Origin: Verrucomicrobiia bacterium
GTDB lineage: Bacteria > Verrucomicrobiota > Verrucomicrobiia > Limisphaerales > UBA1100
Length of the DNA stretch: 64,000 nt
Reading direction: 5' to 3'
Assembly (NCBI GenBank): GCA_014239365.1
Contig: JAAZZB010000053.1
Span: forward strand, 26,594 to 90,593
Shown: in pieces, positions 7,806 through 16,462 of the stretch
Layout of the letters: each line of letters opens with the position of its first letter
Numbering within the stretch: position 1 is the stretch's first letter
Program-made: the position numbers and the translations under genes
The notes under the pieces: generated by a model
Told to the model about the DNA's origin: nothing
Databases searched by the model: none
Seen by the model: only the letters and a program-made list of their open reading frames with translations

Positions 7806-9229
7806 TGGAATACGAAGCCGTCATAGGATTGGAAACGCACGTGCAACTTCGCACGCGTACGAAGATGTGGTGCGGGTGTGCTAATGAATATGGCGCGGAC
7901 GCGAACACGAATGTCTGTCCGGTGTGCCTTGGGTTGCCGGGGGTGCTGCCCGTGCCCAATGCGGAGGCGTTGCGGAAGACGGCTTTGACGGGAATGTTGC
8001 TGAATTGCGATGTGCCCGGATTCTCAAAGTGGGATCGTAAAAATTATTTCTATCCGGATAACCCAAAGAATTATCAACTCACGCAATTGGATTTTCCATC
8101 CACGATTGAAGGGTTTGTGGAGTTTGAATTTGGCGAGGGCACCGAGCGCGTGCGCATTAACCGCGCGCATCTCGAGGAGGACGTGGGCAAGAGCACTCAT
8201 TTTGCCGATTATAGCGGTGTGGATTTCAATCGCGCAGGCGTGCCGCTTTTGGAAATTGTCACCGAGCCTGACCTCTCCGGGGCCGAGATGGCTTATGAAT
8301 ATCTGAACGCGCTCAAAGCCATTCTGGAATATGGCGGCGTGAGCGATTGTGATATGGAAAAAGGGCAGGTGCGTTGCGATGTAAATATCAGCGTGCGACC
8401 GATCGGCCAAACGGAGTTAGGCGAGAAAATTGAAATCAAAAATATGAATTCCTTCAGCGGCGTGCGCCGCGCGGCCGCTTTCGAAATTGAACGCCAAATC
8501 GGCGTGCTGCGTGAGGGCGGAACGCTCGTGCAGGAAACCCGCCGCTGGGATGATGCCATCGGCATCACCGAGAGTATGCGCACCAAAGAAGACGCGCATG
8601 ACTATCGTTATTTTCCGGATCCTGATTTAATGCCCCACACGCCTTCGGAGGAATGGCTCGCCGAGATCCGCGGTTCGGTGATGGAACTGCCGCTCGCCCG
8701 CAAGCGGCGTTTGATGGCGGATTATCAATTGCCCGCCAGCGATGCAGAAGTCTTCGTGGGCGACGCGGCGTTGGGTGATTATTTTGAGGCGGCAGCGAAG
8801 GGTGCAAAAAACCCAAAGGCCGTGGCCAACTGGGTGATGAATAATTTGCAGGCGAAGCTTGCGGAAACTGGGGGCTCGGTGGCCGAAGTAAAATTTGAAC
8901 CATCAGCGATTGGCGAATTGGTGGGGCTCATTGAGGGCGGTCAAATCAACAGCAAGATTGCGCAGGATGTGTTTGTGGAAATGTTCGAAAGCGGCAAATC
9001 ACCGATGGCCATCGTTGAGGAAAAAGGCCTTTCTCAAGTGAGCGACTCCAGTGAGTTGGAAGCGTTTTGCAAAGATGCAATCGAAGCCAACCCGGGCCCG
9101 GCTGAAGATTTCCGGAACGGCAAAGAGACGGCGTTGAATTTTTTGAAGGGACAGGTAATGAAAGCCAGTCGGGGAAAGGCGAATCCGCAAATGGTTGGGG
9201 GATTGCTGAAGAAAATTTTGGGCTCGTGA
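7805..9229 (+). CDS. gatB: Asp-tRNA(Asn)/Glu-tRNA(Gln) amidotransferase subunit B
   Basis: 474 aa subunit that activates the mischarged tRNA carboxylate and receives ammonia from GatA. Motifs are EAVIGLETHVQL at the N-terminus, MWCGCANEYGADANTNVCPVCLGLPG (zinc-binding Cys pairs), DNPKNYQLTQLD, RINRAHLEEDVGKSTH, KNMNSFSGVRRA and DYRYFPDPDLMP. The C-terminal tail domain ends NPQMVGGLLKKIL. The frame is open upstream to 7775, but ATG 7805 overlapping the gatA stop gives the standard N-terminus. Confidence 0.96.
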   Translation: MEYEAVIGLETHVQLRTRTKMWCGCANEYGADANTNVCPVCLGLPGVLPVPNAEALRKTALTGMLLNCDVPGFSKWDRKNYFYPDNPKNYQLTQLDFPSTIEGFVEFEFGEGTERVRINRAHLEEDVGKSTHFADYSGVDFNRAGVPLLEIVTEPDLSGAEMAYEYLNALKAILEYGGVSDCDMEKGQVRCDVNISVRPIGQTELGEKIEIKNMNSFSGVRRAAAFEIERQIGVLREGGTLVQETRRWDDAIGITESMRTKEDAHDYRYFPDPDLMPHTPSEEWLAEIRGSVMELPLARKRRLMADYQLPASDAEVFVGDAALGDYFEAAAKGAKNPKAVANWVMNNLQAKLAETGGSVAEVKFEPSAIGELVGLIEGGQINSKIAQDVFVEMFESGKSPMAIVEEKGLSQVSDSSELEAFCKDAIEANPGPAEDFRNGKETALNFLKGQVMKASRGKANPQMVGGLLKKILGS

Positions 9230-9250
9230 TGTTTTGCCATAGAGTCACAG

Positions 9251-9302
9251 GTAGGGCGGGGTGTCTCACCCCGCCACGGCGCGCTGGGACAGCGCGCCCT
9301 AC
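9251..9302. repeat. GTAG-hairpin-hairpin-CTAC palindromic element (REPIN-like)
   Basis: The 95-bp gap between gatB and mpl holds GTAGGG at 9251-9256 and CCCTAC at 9297-9302. Between them are two perfect 9-bp stems with 3-nt loops: GGCGGGGTG-TCT-CACCCCGCC (9255-9275) and GGCGCGCTG-GGA-CAGCGCGCC (9278-9298). The whole can fold into a three-way junction. The topology matches the elements at 36274-36320 and 48058-48104 with different stem sequences. No run of T follows, so it is not a typical intrinsic terminator. Confidence 0.8.
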
Positions 9303-9324
9303 CCATTACCTTGGCCAATAGAAA

Positions 9325-10701
9325 ATGCTTTCAAACATCCAATCCATTCACTTCATCGGAATCTGCGGCACCGCGATGGCCTCAGTGGCGGCGGCGTTGC
9401 AGGAACGCGGCGTGCGGGTCACCGGCTCGGATGCGAATGTGTATCCGCCGATGTCCACATTTCTGGCCGAGCGCGGCATTGAAGTGCGTGAGGGGTATCG
9501 CGAGGAAAATCTAAGTGACGCGCCGGAGTTAGTGGTCATCGGAAATGCCATCAGCCGTGGCAATCCCGAGGCCGAAGCGGTTTTGGAACGCAAGCTGCGT
9601 TATTGTTCGCTGCCGGAATTGTTGAAGGAAACGTTCATTCGCGGCAAGCGCTCCATTGTGATTGCCGGCACGCACGGCAAAACCACTACCACCGCGCTGC
9701 TTTCTTGGGTGTTTGAGCACAACGGACTGAACCCCAGTTATCTCATCGGCGGCATCCCAAATAATTTTTCGCAGGGCGCGCGCTTCACGGACAGCGAATG
9801 GTTCATCATTGAGGGCGACGAATACGACACGGCGTTTTTTGATAAGCGCAGCAAATTTGTCCATTACCTTCCGGAAGTGGCGGTGCTCAATAATCTTGAA
9901 TTCGACCACGCGGACATCTTTGAAGACCTCGCCCAAATCCAAAAAAGTTTTCGCCACTTCATCAATCTCATTCCCCGCAACGGGCTCCTCATCGCCAATG
10001 GTGACGATGCGAACATCGCGCCGTTACTGGAAATTGATCATTGCCCAATTCAGCGATTTGGATTGGGCGATGCGGCCGACTTGCGGTTCACAGTGGAGGG
10101 TTCGCGGTTCTCAATTGGAGGCACGGAGTTTGCGCTGCCGCTCTTTGGCGAGTTGAATGTTCGCAATGCGCTGGCGGTGATCGCCGTTGCGCGGCATTGC
10201 GGGTTGAGTGATGCGCAAATCCAATCGGCCTTCGATTCCTTTGAAGGCATTAAACGGCGAATGGAAGTGCGCGGCGAAGCGCGCGGTGTGACAGTGATTG
10301 ACGATTTTGCCCATCATCCGACCGCCATCCGCGAGACGCTCAAAGCCCTGAAAGCGCGTTTTCCAAATCGCCGCATTTGGGCTGTGTTCGAGCCGCGCAG
10401 CAACAGCACACGCCGCAGTGTTTTTCAGGATGACCTCGCTGCTGCCTTTGGCGATGCGGATTGCGTGGTCGTCGCACAAGTGGCGCGTTTGGAGCAAATC
10501 CCCGAAACCGAGCGGCTAGATGCAAAACGATTATTGGCTGACATCCAAGCCCTCGGTGCAGATGCCGCGTACTTGCCGGACGTGGATGCGATTGTAAATC
10601 ACGTGACCGCCAAAGCGGCGGTAGGGGATGTGGTGTGCGTGCTTAGCAACGGTGGCTTTGGCGGCATCCACGAAAAATTATTGTCGGCGCTCAGGGGGTG
10701 A
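9325..10701 (+). CDS. mpl: UDP-N-acetylmuramate:L-Ala-gamma-D-Glu-meso-DAP ligase (Mpl)
   Basis: 458 aa Mur-ligase family protein that attaches recycled murein tripeptide to UDP-MurNAc. Motifs are FIGICGTAMASVA at the N-terminus, the ATP-binding loop GTHGKTTTT, and EGDEYDTAFFDKRSKF followed by LNNLEFDHADIF, which distinguishes Mpl from MurC. C-terminal motifs are DDFAHHPTAI and FEPRSNSTRR. Length equals that of E. coli Mpl (457). The 3' end runs 24 bp into the convergent lipoprotein gene. Confidence 0.92.
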   Translation: MLSNIQSIHFIGICGTAMASVAAALQERGVRVTGSDANVYPPMSTFLAERGIEVREGYREENLSDAPELVVIGNAISRGNPEAEAVLERKLRYCSLPELLKETFIRGKRSIVIAGTHGKTTTTALLSWVFEHNGLNPSYLIGGIPNNFSQGARFTDSEWFIIEGDEYDTAFFDKRSKFVHYLPEVAVLNNLEFDHADIFEDLAQIQKSFRHFINLIPRNGLLIANGDDANIAPLLEIDHCPIQRFGLGDAADLRFTVEGSRFSIGGTEFALPLFGELNVRNALAVIAVARHCGLSDAQIQSAFDSFEGIKRRMEVRGEARGVTVIDDFAHHPTAIRETLKALKARFPNRRIWAVFEPRSNSTRRSVFQDDLAAAFGDADCVVVAQVARLEQIPETERLDAKRLLADIQALGADAAYLPDVDAIVNHVTAKAAVGDVVCVLSNGGFGGIHEKLLSALRG

Positions 10702-11694
10702 TGTGTTTTCCGGTTTGGGCGAGCGCTCGATGGCGTTGAGTAATCGTTGTTTCAATTTTGCGTAAATCTCTACGTTTACTTTTTCGAGATGCCGTTTGGC
10801 TTCGTTGAAGTGATTGGTTTCGATGTTTACGATAGCCATTTGTAATTCGGCCCAGCTGCGCTCGTCTTCGGTGGTGGCGAGCGTGGCGGCGTGTTTCCAC
10901 GCGGCGAGTGTTTTTTGGCGTGGAAGGGGTTTGAAATCGTGGAAAGTCTCGGCGAGGTCAGCGGCGATTTCAAAATTGTTGGGGTCCAAACGCAACGCTT
11001 CATTGATTTGTTTCAGCGCTTCCTCGGTGATTTCGCGCGGTGTGAGTTTTAAGTGGGCAGCGGCTTCCTTTTGGAACAGCGAAAGTGCAATGGCGTAGTT
11101 GTGGCGATAGAGCGGCGAGCGTGGTGCGAGGCGAATGGATTTTTGATACGCTTCCAGCAGTTCGCCCACGCGCGTGTGGCGGCCGGATTCCACGGCAAGT
11201 GTGCCGAGGTGAGTGGCGATGTTGTTGTGCACGGCGGCATTGAAGGGCGCGAGTTTGGCGCTGGCCTTGAGTTCACGGAGAGCGCCTTGTTGGTCATCGA
11301 GATGGGTGAGGAAGCTTCCGTATGCAGCGCGGGCGCGGGCGTTATTGGGGTGTTTTTCTAAAAATGCGAGATACAATTTGCGGACCCGATCGAGCCGCAT
11401 TCGGATGCGCTGGGCAAGCTGTTTACGCCGGATGGGGTCGGTGCGAATGAGGGTGGTGTTTTCTTCAATCCATTTGGCCACCTCGGTGATGGCGGTGTTG
11501 TCGGCAGTGAAAATGTTTTGCAGTTCTGATTCTTCGGTAAGCGGCGTGGTGGGTTGATTGGCGTTGGGTGAGCGCACGGGAGTCGGCTCGGTTTTTGGAG
11601 TGCTGGAGCGTGTGATGCTTTTTATCCAAGCGCATCCATTTCCGCCGAGGAGGGCGATGAACAGGATTGGCAAGATTAAGCGGATCGTTGGCAC
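10678..11694 (-). CDS. TPR-repeat lipoprotein, function unknown
   Basis: 338 aa from GTG 11694. Signal peptide with lipobox L-G-G-N-G-C (Cys21), then a Pro/Thr-rich linker (about 28-55), then helical repeats with TPR character: ARAAYGSFLTHLDDQQGALREL, AVHNNIATHLGTLAVES, EALKQINEALRLDPNNFEIAADLAE and ELQMAIVNIETNHFNEA. It is probably an outer-membrane or periplasmic scaffold or assembly protein. It is convergent with mpl (24-bp coding overlap) and divergent from the metallo-hydrolase. Confidence 0.88.
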   Translation of the reverse strand: MPTIRLILPILFIALLGGNGCAWIKSITRSSTPKTEPTPVRSPNANQPTTPLTEESELQNIFTADNTAITEVAKWIEENTTLIRTDPIRRKQLAQRIRMRLDRVRKLYLAFLEKHPNNARARAAYGSFLTHLDDQQGALRELKASAKLAPFNAAVHNNIATHLGTLAVESGRHTRVGELLEAYQKSIRLAPRSPLYRHNYAIALSLFQKEAAAHLKLTPREITEEALKQINEALRLDPNNFEIAADLAETFHDFKPLPRQKTLAAWKHAATLATTEDERSWAELQMAIVNIETNHFNEAKRHLEKVNVEIYAKLKQRLLNAIERSPKPENTSPPERRQ

Positions 11695-11700
11695 GCGGGA

Positions 11701-11729
11701 CTTTTAGCATTCGCGGTGCGTGCTGGCAA
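11701..11729 (-). promoter_or_regulatory. Candidate promoter of the TPR lipoprotein, leaderless layout
   Basis: Minus strand: TTGCCA, 17 nt, TAAAAG, 6 nt, GTG at 11694. Confidence 0.45.
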
Positions 11730-11759
11730 TGGCGGGAGTGGTTTGGCAAACTCACGCGG

Positions 11760-12578
11760 ATGAGTTTGGAAGATCATATTGGGGACGTGTGCCGCAAGGC
11801 GCGTTTGCAAACGGGAACGCCCATCGACGCGGCGGCGGCTTTGGCGGGTTTGACTGAAGCGCAGTTGAAAGAATGGGAGACGGAAGGCGTGATCGAAGCA
11901 CCGGTGAATGTGACTGCGTTGGCGGATCGTTTGGGGCTTAATGCTGCGAAGGCGCAGCGGGTGGCGGATGGGTGGGAACCGGCGGCGGTGGATTTGACGC
12001 GTTGGCTCGAGTTGCGCGTAGTGACCACGGCGGAGGGGTTTGAGGTGAACAGCTTTGTGGTGTGGGACGGCGCCACGCGCGAGGCGGCAATTTTTGATAC
12101 GGGCTGGTTTGCGGATGATTTGTTTCGCATCTCGGAAGAGAACGAGTTGAACGTGCAACATTTGTTTATCACGCATATGCACGGCGATCATGTGGCGGCG
12201 ATTGGTGATGTGCGCAAGCGGTGGGCGGAAATTGAACTGCACTCGAACAATTCCGGCGCGCCCGAGCGCAATCGGGTGACGCCCGGCGAATTGGTTGCGG
12301 TGGGCGGTTTGTCTGTTTCCGCGCGACTCACGCCGGGGCATGCGGAGGATGGAGTGACGTATGTCATCGAAGGCTGGCCCGACAATGCACCGGCGGTGGC
12401 AGTGGTGGGGGATGCAATTTTTGCCGGTTCGATGGGGAAAGATTTTGACACGCCGGAACTGGCGCAACAGAAAGTGTGCGAGGAAATTTTGTCTCTGCCG
12501 GGCGACACGTTGATTTGCCCCGGTCACGGGCCGCTCTCCACGGTGGCGGAGGAGCAGGCGAACAACCCCTTCTTTTAG
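11760..12578 (+). CDS. Metallo-beta-lactamase-fold hydrolase with N-terminal helix-turn-helix-like domain
   Basis: 272 aa. The MBL metal set is complete: HMHGDH at 139-144, His194 in TPGHAEDG, Asp218 in VGDAIF and His256 in CPGHGP, so it should be an active zinc hydrolase of the glyoxalase II-like group. The substrate is unknown. The first ~80 residues are not part of the MBL fold. They are helical, with a pattern like two short helix-turn-helix units (AALAGLTEAQLKEWETEG and VTALADRLGLNAAKAQRVAD). ATG 11760 is chosen. The frame extends upstream to 11667 but that would overlap the divergent gene. Confidence 0.85.
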   Translation: MSLEDHIGDVCRKARLQTGTPIDAAAALAGLTEAQLKEWETEGVIEAPVNVTALADRLGLNAAKAQRVADGWEPAAVDLTRWLELRVVTTAEGFEVNSFVVWDGATREAAIFDTGWFADDLFRISEENELNVQHLFITHMHGDHVAAIGDVRKRWAEIELHSNNSGAPERNRVTPGELVAVGGLSVSARLTPGHAEDGVTYVIEGWPDNAPAVAVVGDAIFAGSMGKDFDTPELAQQKVCEEILSLPGDTLICPGHGPLSTVAEEQANNPFF

Positions 12579-12598
12579 GCTGCTTGCCGTGTTTTGGA

Positions 12599-12627
12599 TT
12601 GACCGCGCAATGCGCCGTTGCTAATTT
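12599..12627 (+). promoter_or_regulatory. Candidate ilvH-ilvC promoter
   Basis: TTGACC, 17 nt, TAATTT in the 74-bp gap after the metallo-hydrolase. The -10 box ends 25 nt before the ATG at 12653. Confidence 0.45.
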
Positions 12628-12652
12628 GCGCGGCCCGAAATCGATGCAGCCT

Positions 12653-13123
12653 ATGCGACATACCATCTCCGTCCTCATGGAAAACACCTTCGGCGTGCTC
12701 ACGCGCGTGGCAGGGATGTTTAGTGGGCGCGGCTACAACATCGACTCCCTCAACGTGGCGCCTACGCATGATCCGGAAGTTTCGCGGATGACAATTGTGA
12801 CCCGCGGCGATGATGCCACGGTGGAGCAAATCGTGCGTCAGCTCAACAAGTTGGTGAACGTGCTTGAGGTGACGGACTTCCGCGATTACGAATACATCGA
12901 TCGCGAATTGGTTTTGGTGAAAGTGAAAGTGGATGGCAAGCGCCGATCCGAGGTGATGCAAATCACGGATATTTTCCGCACCAAAATTGTGGATGTCCAG
13001 CCGAAGAGCATGACCATCGAAGTGACCGGCAACGAAACAAAAGTGACGAAGTTCATCGAGTTGATGGAAAACTTTGGTGTACTCGAACTTACTCGCACCG
13101 GAAAAGTGGCGCTCTCGCGCTAG
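12653..13123 (+). CDS. ilvH: Acetolactate synthase small (regulatory) subunit
   Basis: 156 aa. Residues 1-75 are an ACT domain (MRHTISVLMENTFGVLTRVAGMFSGRGYNIDSLNVAPT), followed by the C-terminal ALS_ss_C domain (DRELVLVKVKVDGKRRSEVMQI...IEVTGNETKVTKFIELME). It binds valine and stimulates the catalytic subunit IlvB. The large subunit is not adjacent, although ilvB-ilvH-ilvC is the common order. ATG 12653 gives the canonical N-terminus; ATG 12644 is 3 codons upstream and an open frame reaches 12476. Confidence 0.94.
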   Translation: MRHTISVLMENTFGVLTRVAGMFSGRGYNIDSLNVAPTHDPEVSRMTIVTRGDDATVEQIVRQLNKLVNVLEVTDFRDYEYIDRELVLVKVKVDGKRRSEVMQITDIFRTKIVDVQPKSMTIEVTGNETKVTKFIELMENFGVLELTRTGKVALSR

Positions 13124-13154
13124 GGAATCCGTTGCCTTAAATTTTTAAAATATA

Positions 13155-14180
13155 ATGCCAGCAAAAGTATACACCGACAAAGATGCGAACCTGAAAGATC
13201 TCAAGGGCAAAACCCTTGCGGTGCTCGGGTTCGGCAGCCAAGGCCACGCGCACGCGCTCAATCTCAAAGAGAGCGGATGCAAGGTCATCATCGGCCTTTA
13301 TAAAGGCAGCAAGTCGCGCCGCGTCGCGAAGCAAAAAGGCTTCGAGGTGTTCGACACCGACGAAGCCGTGCGCCGTGCAGACATCATTATGGTGGCTCTG
13401 CCGGACACCAAACAGGCGGCGTGTTTCAAAAAAGATATTGAGCCCAACCTCGCCAAAGGAAAGACACTCGTGTTTTCCCACGGCTTTTCCATTCACTTCA
13501 AAACCATCGTTCCGCCCAAAAATGTGGACATCATTATGGTGGCGCCCAAAGGGCCGGGCCACATCGTGCGTCGGCAATTTTTGGAAGGGAAGGGCGTGCC
13601 ATCGTTGATCGCGGTTTTCCAAAACCCATCACGCAAAGCAAAGAAGATTGCGCTCGCCTGGGCGAAAGGCATCGGCGGCACGCGTGCCGGCGTTTTGCAA
13701 ACGACCTTCAAAGAGGAAACAGAAACCGATTTGTTCGGCGAACAAACCGTACTATGCGGCGGCGCAAGCGCGCTCATTCAAGCGGGCTACGAGGTGCTGG
13801 TGGAAGCGGGGTATCAGCCGGAGATGGCGTACTTCGAGTGTTTGCACGAACTCAAACTCATCGTGGATTTGATGAACGAAGCCGGCATCAGCGGGATGCG
13901 GTTTTCTATTTCCGAGACGGCCAAGTGGGGTGACGTGAGCGTGGGGCCGAAGATTATTGACGCCAGCGTGAAACGTCGAATGAAGACGGCGCTCAAGGAA
14001 ATCCAAAACGGCAAGTTCGCCAAAGGCTGGGTCAAAGAATACGAAACCGGTTACAAGCGCTACAACAAGTTGATGAAAGATGGCGAGAAACACAACATCG
14101 AGAAAGTGGGCGCTCGCCTGCGGGGCTTGATGCCGTGGATGAAAAAACGCGCGGTGGGCGGCGCTCAAGCTGCTTATTAG
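13155..14180 (+). CDS. ilvC: Ketol-acid reductoisomerase
   Basis: 341 aa, class I (short) KARI. It converts acetolactate or acetohydroxybutyrate to dihydroxy acids in branched-chain amino acid synthesis. The Rossmann motif is [17 protein letters not shown], with KGSKS downstream as expected for NADPH binding. Further motifs are [27 protein letters not shown] (Mg-binding acidic residues) and [15 protein letters not shown]. It follows ilvH by 31 bp. Confidence 0.96.
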   Translation: MPAKVYTDKDANLKDLKGKTLAVLGFGSQGHAHALNLKESGCKVIIGLYKGSKSRRVAKQKGFEVFDTDEAVRRADIIMVALPDTKQAACFKKDIEPNLAKGKTLVFSHGFSIHFKTIVPPKNVDIIMVAPKGPGHIVRRQFLEGKGVPSLIAVFQNPSRKAKKIALAWAKGIGGTRAGVLQTTFKEETETDLFGEQTVLCGGASALIQAGYEVLVEAGYQPEMAYFECLHELKLIVDLMNEAGISGMRFSISETAKWGDVSVGPKIIDASVKRRMKTALKEIQNGKFAKGWVKEYETGYKRYNKLMKDGEKHNIEKVGARLRGLMPWMKKRAVGGAQAAY

Positions 14181-14273
14181 TAACGTTTTGGCCCGTTGGG
14201 CGTCTGTCAGTCACAGATGTTTGGGCATAAAAAACGCTCGCTATTCCGGCCATTGTCCGGTAGGTTGACCCAT

Positions 14274-15158
14274 ATGAGAGGGGGGCGAATTCTATTACTT
14301 TTTACGGCAACCGTGTGGGCGGGTGGTTTGGCATGGGCACAGGATGCTCCGCCGGTACGAACGAATACCGAAACCAATTCACCCGCGGTCAACACCAATG
14401 CAACGTCCACGACTACAAACACATTGCCGCAAGTAGTGGGGCCGGAGTTGAAGCCGGTTGAGATCGTGCCGGAAGAGCCCAAAGACGATGATGCCCTTGC
14501 GGAGGCTCGTCAGGAAGCAAAGATCAAGGCGCTGAAAGAATTTGGCGTGATCGTTCGCAAAGATCCATTTCGGCTGAACCCACCGCCCAAGATTGAAAAG
14601 CCAGCCGAGATTGAAGAATTTATTCCAGTTGGGGCGCCGCAACTTCAGGGCATTTCCACTCTGTACAATCCGCCGAAAGCTGTGTTGCGAATGAGCAAGG
14701 CTGGCGGCGGCAAAGCGATCAGTGTATTTCTCGGGCCGGAAGAATCCAAGGATGGCGTGGAAGTGCTTAGCATCGATGTGGCCACTAGCACGGTGGTAGT
14801 GAAGGTGGGCGAAAACACATACGATCTCAAAATCGAGAAACCACAATTTGCCTCCAAGGAACCAACTCCAAGTCGCGGCAGTCGCTATCCCCCACGCGGT
14901 TCATCCACATCCAAGCGGCCCGGAAGTTCCAGTTCGCGTCCGAGTACGCCTTTCAAAAAACCGGGTGGCCTCAAGCCTGTGCCCACTCGGCCGGATGCAA
15001 GTTTCCGGGCCGCGCCGCCGCAATATGAATTGCCGGCTTTCAATGAAGCCGTGCAAAAACTCGCCGTGGAACCTTCGCAAATTTCCACTCAACGCGAGAT
15101 GATTCACGGCCAGTTGAACTACACTGTGCCAACGGATTTCCCTGAGAAGCTGCGCTAA
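14274..15158 (+). CDS. Exported low-complexity protein, unknown function
   Basis: 294 aa from ATG 14274, the first Met before a signal peptide (ILLLFTATVWAGGLAWAQ). A Thr/Asn/Pro-rich segment follows, then a small beta-rich segment (GISTLYNPPKAVLRMSKAGGGKAISVFLG...STVVVKVGENTYDLKI). A Ser/Pro/Arg/Lys-rich region comes next (about 205-250), then a short conserved-looking C-terminus. The central segment reads like a pilus- or secretion-type periplasmic domain, but I cannot assign it. The frame stays open upstream to 14196. Its stop interlocks with the convergent gene's stop (CTAA at 15155-15158). Confidence 0.72.
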   Translation: MRGGRILLLFTATVWAGGLAWAQDAPPVRTNTETNSPAVNTNATSTTTNTLPQVVGPELKPVEIVPEEPKDDDALAEARQEAKIKALKEFGVIVRKDPFRLNPPPKIEKPAEIEEFIPVGAPQLQGISTLYNPPKAVLRMSKAGGGKAISVFLGPEESKDGVEVLSIDVATSTVVVKVGENTYDLKIEKPQFASKEPTPSRGSRYPPRGSSTSKRPGSSSSRPSTPFKKPGGLKPVPTRPDASFRAAPPQYELPAFNEAVQKLAVEPSQISTQREMIHGQLNYTVPTDFPEKLR

Positions 15159-16462
15159 TCTCCCGCAGCACCCGCCACGCACGGCGCAAGAATCGCATCG
15201 CGCATACCGTGGATGATTTTTTTATCCGCCGGGCACACTGTCGCCAGCACACCGCCCAGATTCACCTCATCCTCACCGTGCACAAAATAATACGGGCACA
15301 AACGCACGCGGCCGGGCATTGTCTTGGCTTCGCCCGATTCAAAATCAAACCACTCGTGTTGGACGCGCCTTGGTTTTTCAAACCGTTGCAAAATCCACGG
15401 CGACTTCCCAAATCCCGCGACAGCCTCATCCACCGCGACAGCCCATTCCGATTGCGAAAGGTCGTGCCCCAGCCGCACGCTGCGTGCCCCCCAGGCGCGT
15501 TCGTTGAAGCCGGATAATTTCAAAACCAACTGACGGTTTTTTTGAGAAAGTTCGGCTAGTTGTCGCCAGTTCGTGATGTCCAGCCCCGGCACTGCCGCGT
15601 GGGGCGGTAGCGGCGAGGGATCCACGAGCCACGTTTGGGGAATGGTTGTTTCCAGTTGGCGCAAAAATTTCCCGCCCAATTCGCGTTGCCAAAATTCACG
15701 CAAGTTGCGATTCCAAAATAATGCGAACAGCATTTTCTCTTCGAGATGCGCCTTGGGGGGCGGGGTGAGTTGGATTTGTTTGGCCGCGGCCTTGTCAAAA
15801 AGCGCCGCGTGCGCGGGCACGTTTTCCAAATCGAACAACTCGAAAAACCGATACACGCTGTCGCCTTCAGCAACTCCATCAAAATCCGAATCACAAACGC
15901 TAAAGCGTTCGCCCGCGCGCGACGACAACCATTCCATCTCTGGCCGGTACGTGTCGGATTCCTCGGACACCATCAAATGCACCGGCCCATCGCCGTTGAA
16001 AATCCCCGCGAAGCCATCGACCATTCCGCGCGCGCCGCCGAGCACTTCGGAGTGTTCGGCGTAAGTTTCATTAAGCCAACCCGTGAGGCCAATGCCGCCG
16101 GGCACGCTGTCCAGTTCGGTGATGCGCCAGCCGTCTTCGGTCAGCAAAATATCCGGACGCAACACGCGCGGCAGTGCAGTCTTAAATCCAGCGTGCCGTT
16201 GCCAATCGAGCAGTGATTGCGGTTTGCCTTGATCCAACCATTCCGCCACCCACGCCGGTTGTTTGCCAGCCACGCTATGGCGGTACAGCAAATCCGCTGC
16301 GCGATAAAATTGCAGCAGCACGCGCCCGAGTGATTCCAATTCACGCGCGAATTTTGCGTCCAGCGAAAAAGGCTCCGTGGCAATGCGCCATGCGTGCCCT
16401 TCAAACAAACCGCCAGCAGGCAGAGCGTCTCGAATGCGTTTGGCTTTTGTGGCGGCGTCCAT
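15155..16462 (-). CDS. ATP-grasp-like protein of unknown substrate
   Basis: 435 aa from ATG 16462, which shares one base with the proA stop (TAATG), so it is translationally coupled to proA. No family is recognised with certainty. The C-terminal half looks like an ATP-grasp ligase: VLKLSGFNERAWGARSV, then WILQRFEKPRRVQHEWFD, then MPGRVRLCPYYF. An N-terminal-half motif LLTEDGWRITELDSVPGGIG resembles the substrate-binding part of glutathionylspermidine-synthase-type, circularly permuted ATP-grasp proteins. The open frame extends to 16765 inside proA, but that extension is a shadow. Confidence 0.7.
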   Translation of the reverse strand: MDAATKAKRIRDALPAGGLFEGHAWRIATEPFSLDAKFARELESLGRVLLQFYRAADLLYRHSVAGKQPAWVAEWLDQGKPQSLLDWQRHAGFKTALPRVLRPDILLTEDGWRITELDSVPGGIGLTGWLNETYAEHSEVLGGARGMVDGFAGIFNGDGPVHLMVSEESDTYRPEMEWLSSRAGERFSVCDSDFDGVAEGDSVYRFFELFDLENVPAHAALFDKAAAKQIQLTPPPKAHLEEKMLFALFWNRNLREFWQRELGGKFLRQLETTIPQTWLVDPSPLPPHAAVPGLDITNWRQLAELSQKNRQLVLKLSGFNERAWGARSVRLGHDLSQSEWAVAVDEAVAGFGKSPWILQRFEKPRRVQHEWFDFESGEAKTMPGRVRLCPYYFVHGEDEVNLGGVLATVCPADKKIIHGMRDAILAPCVAGAAGD

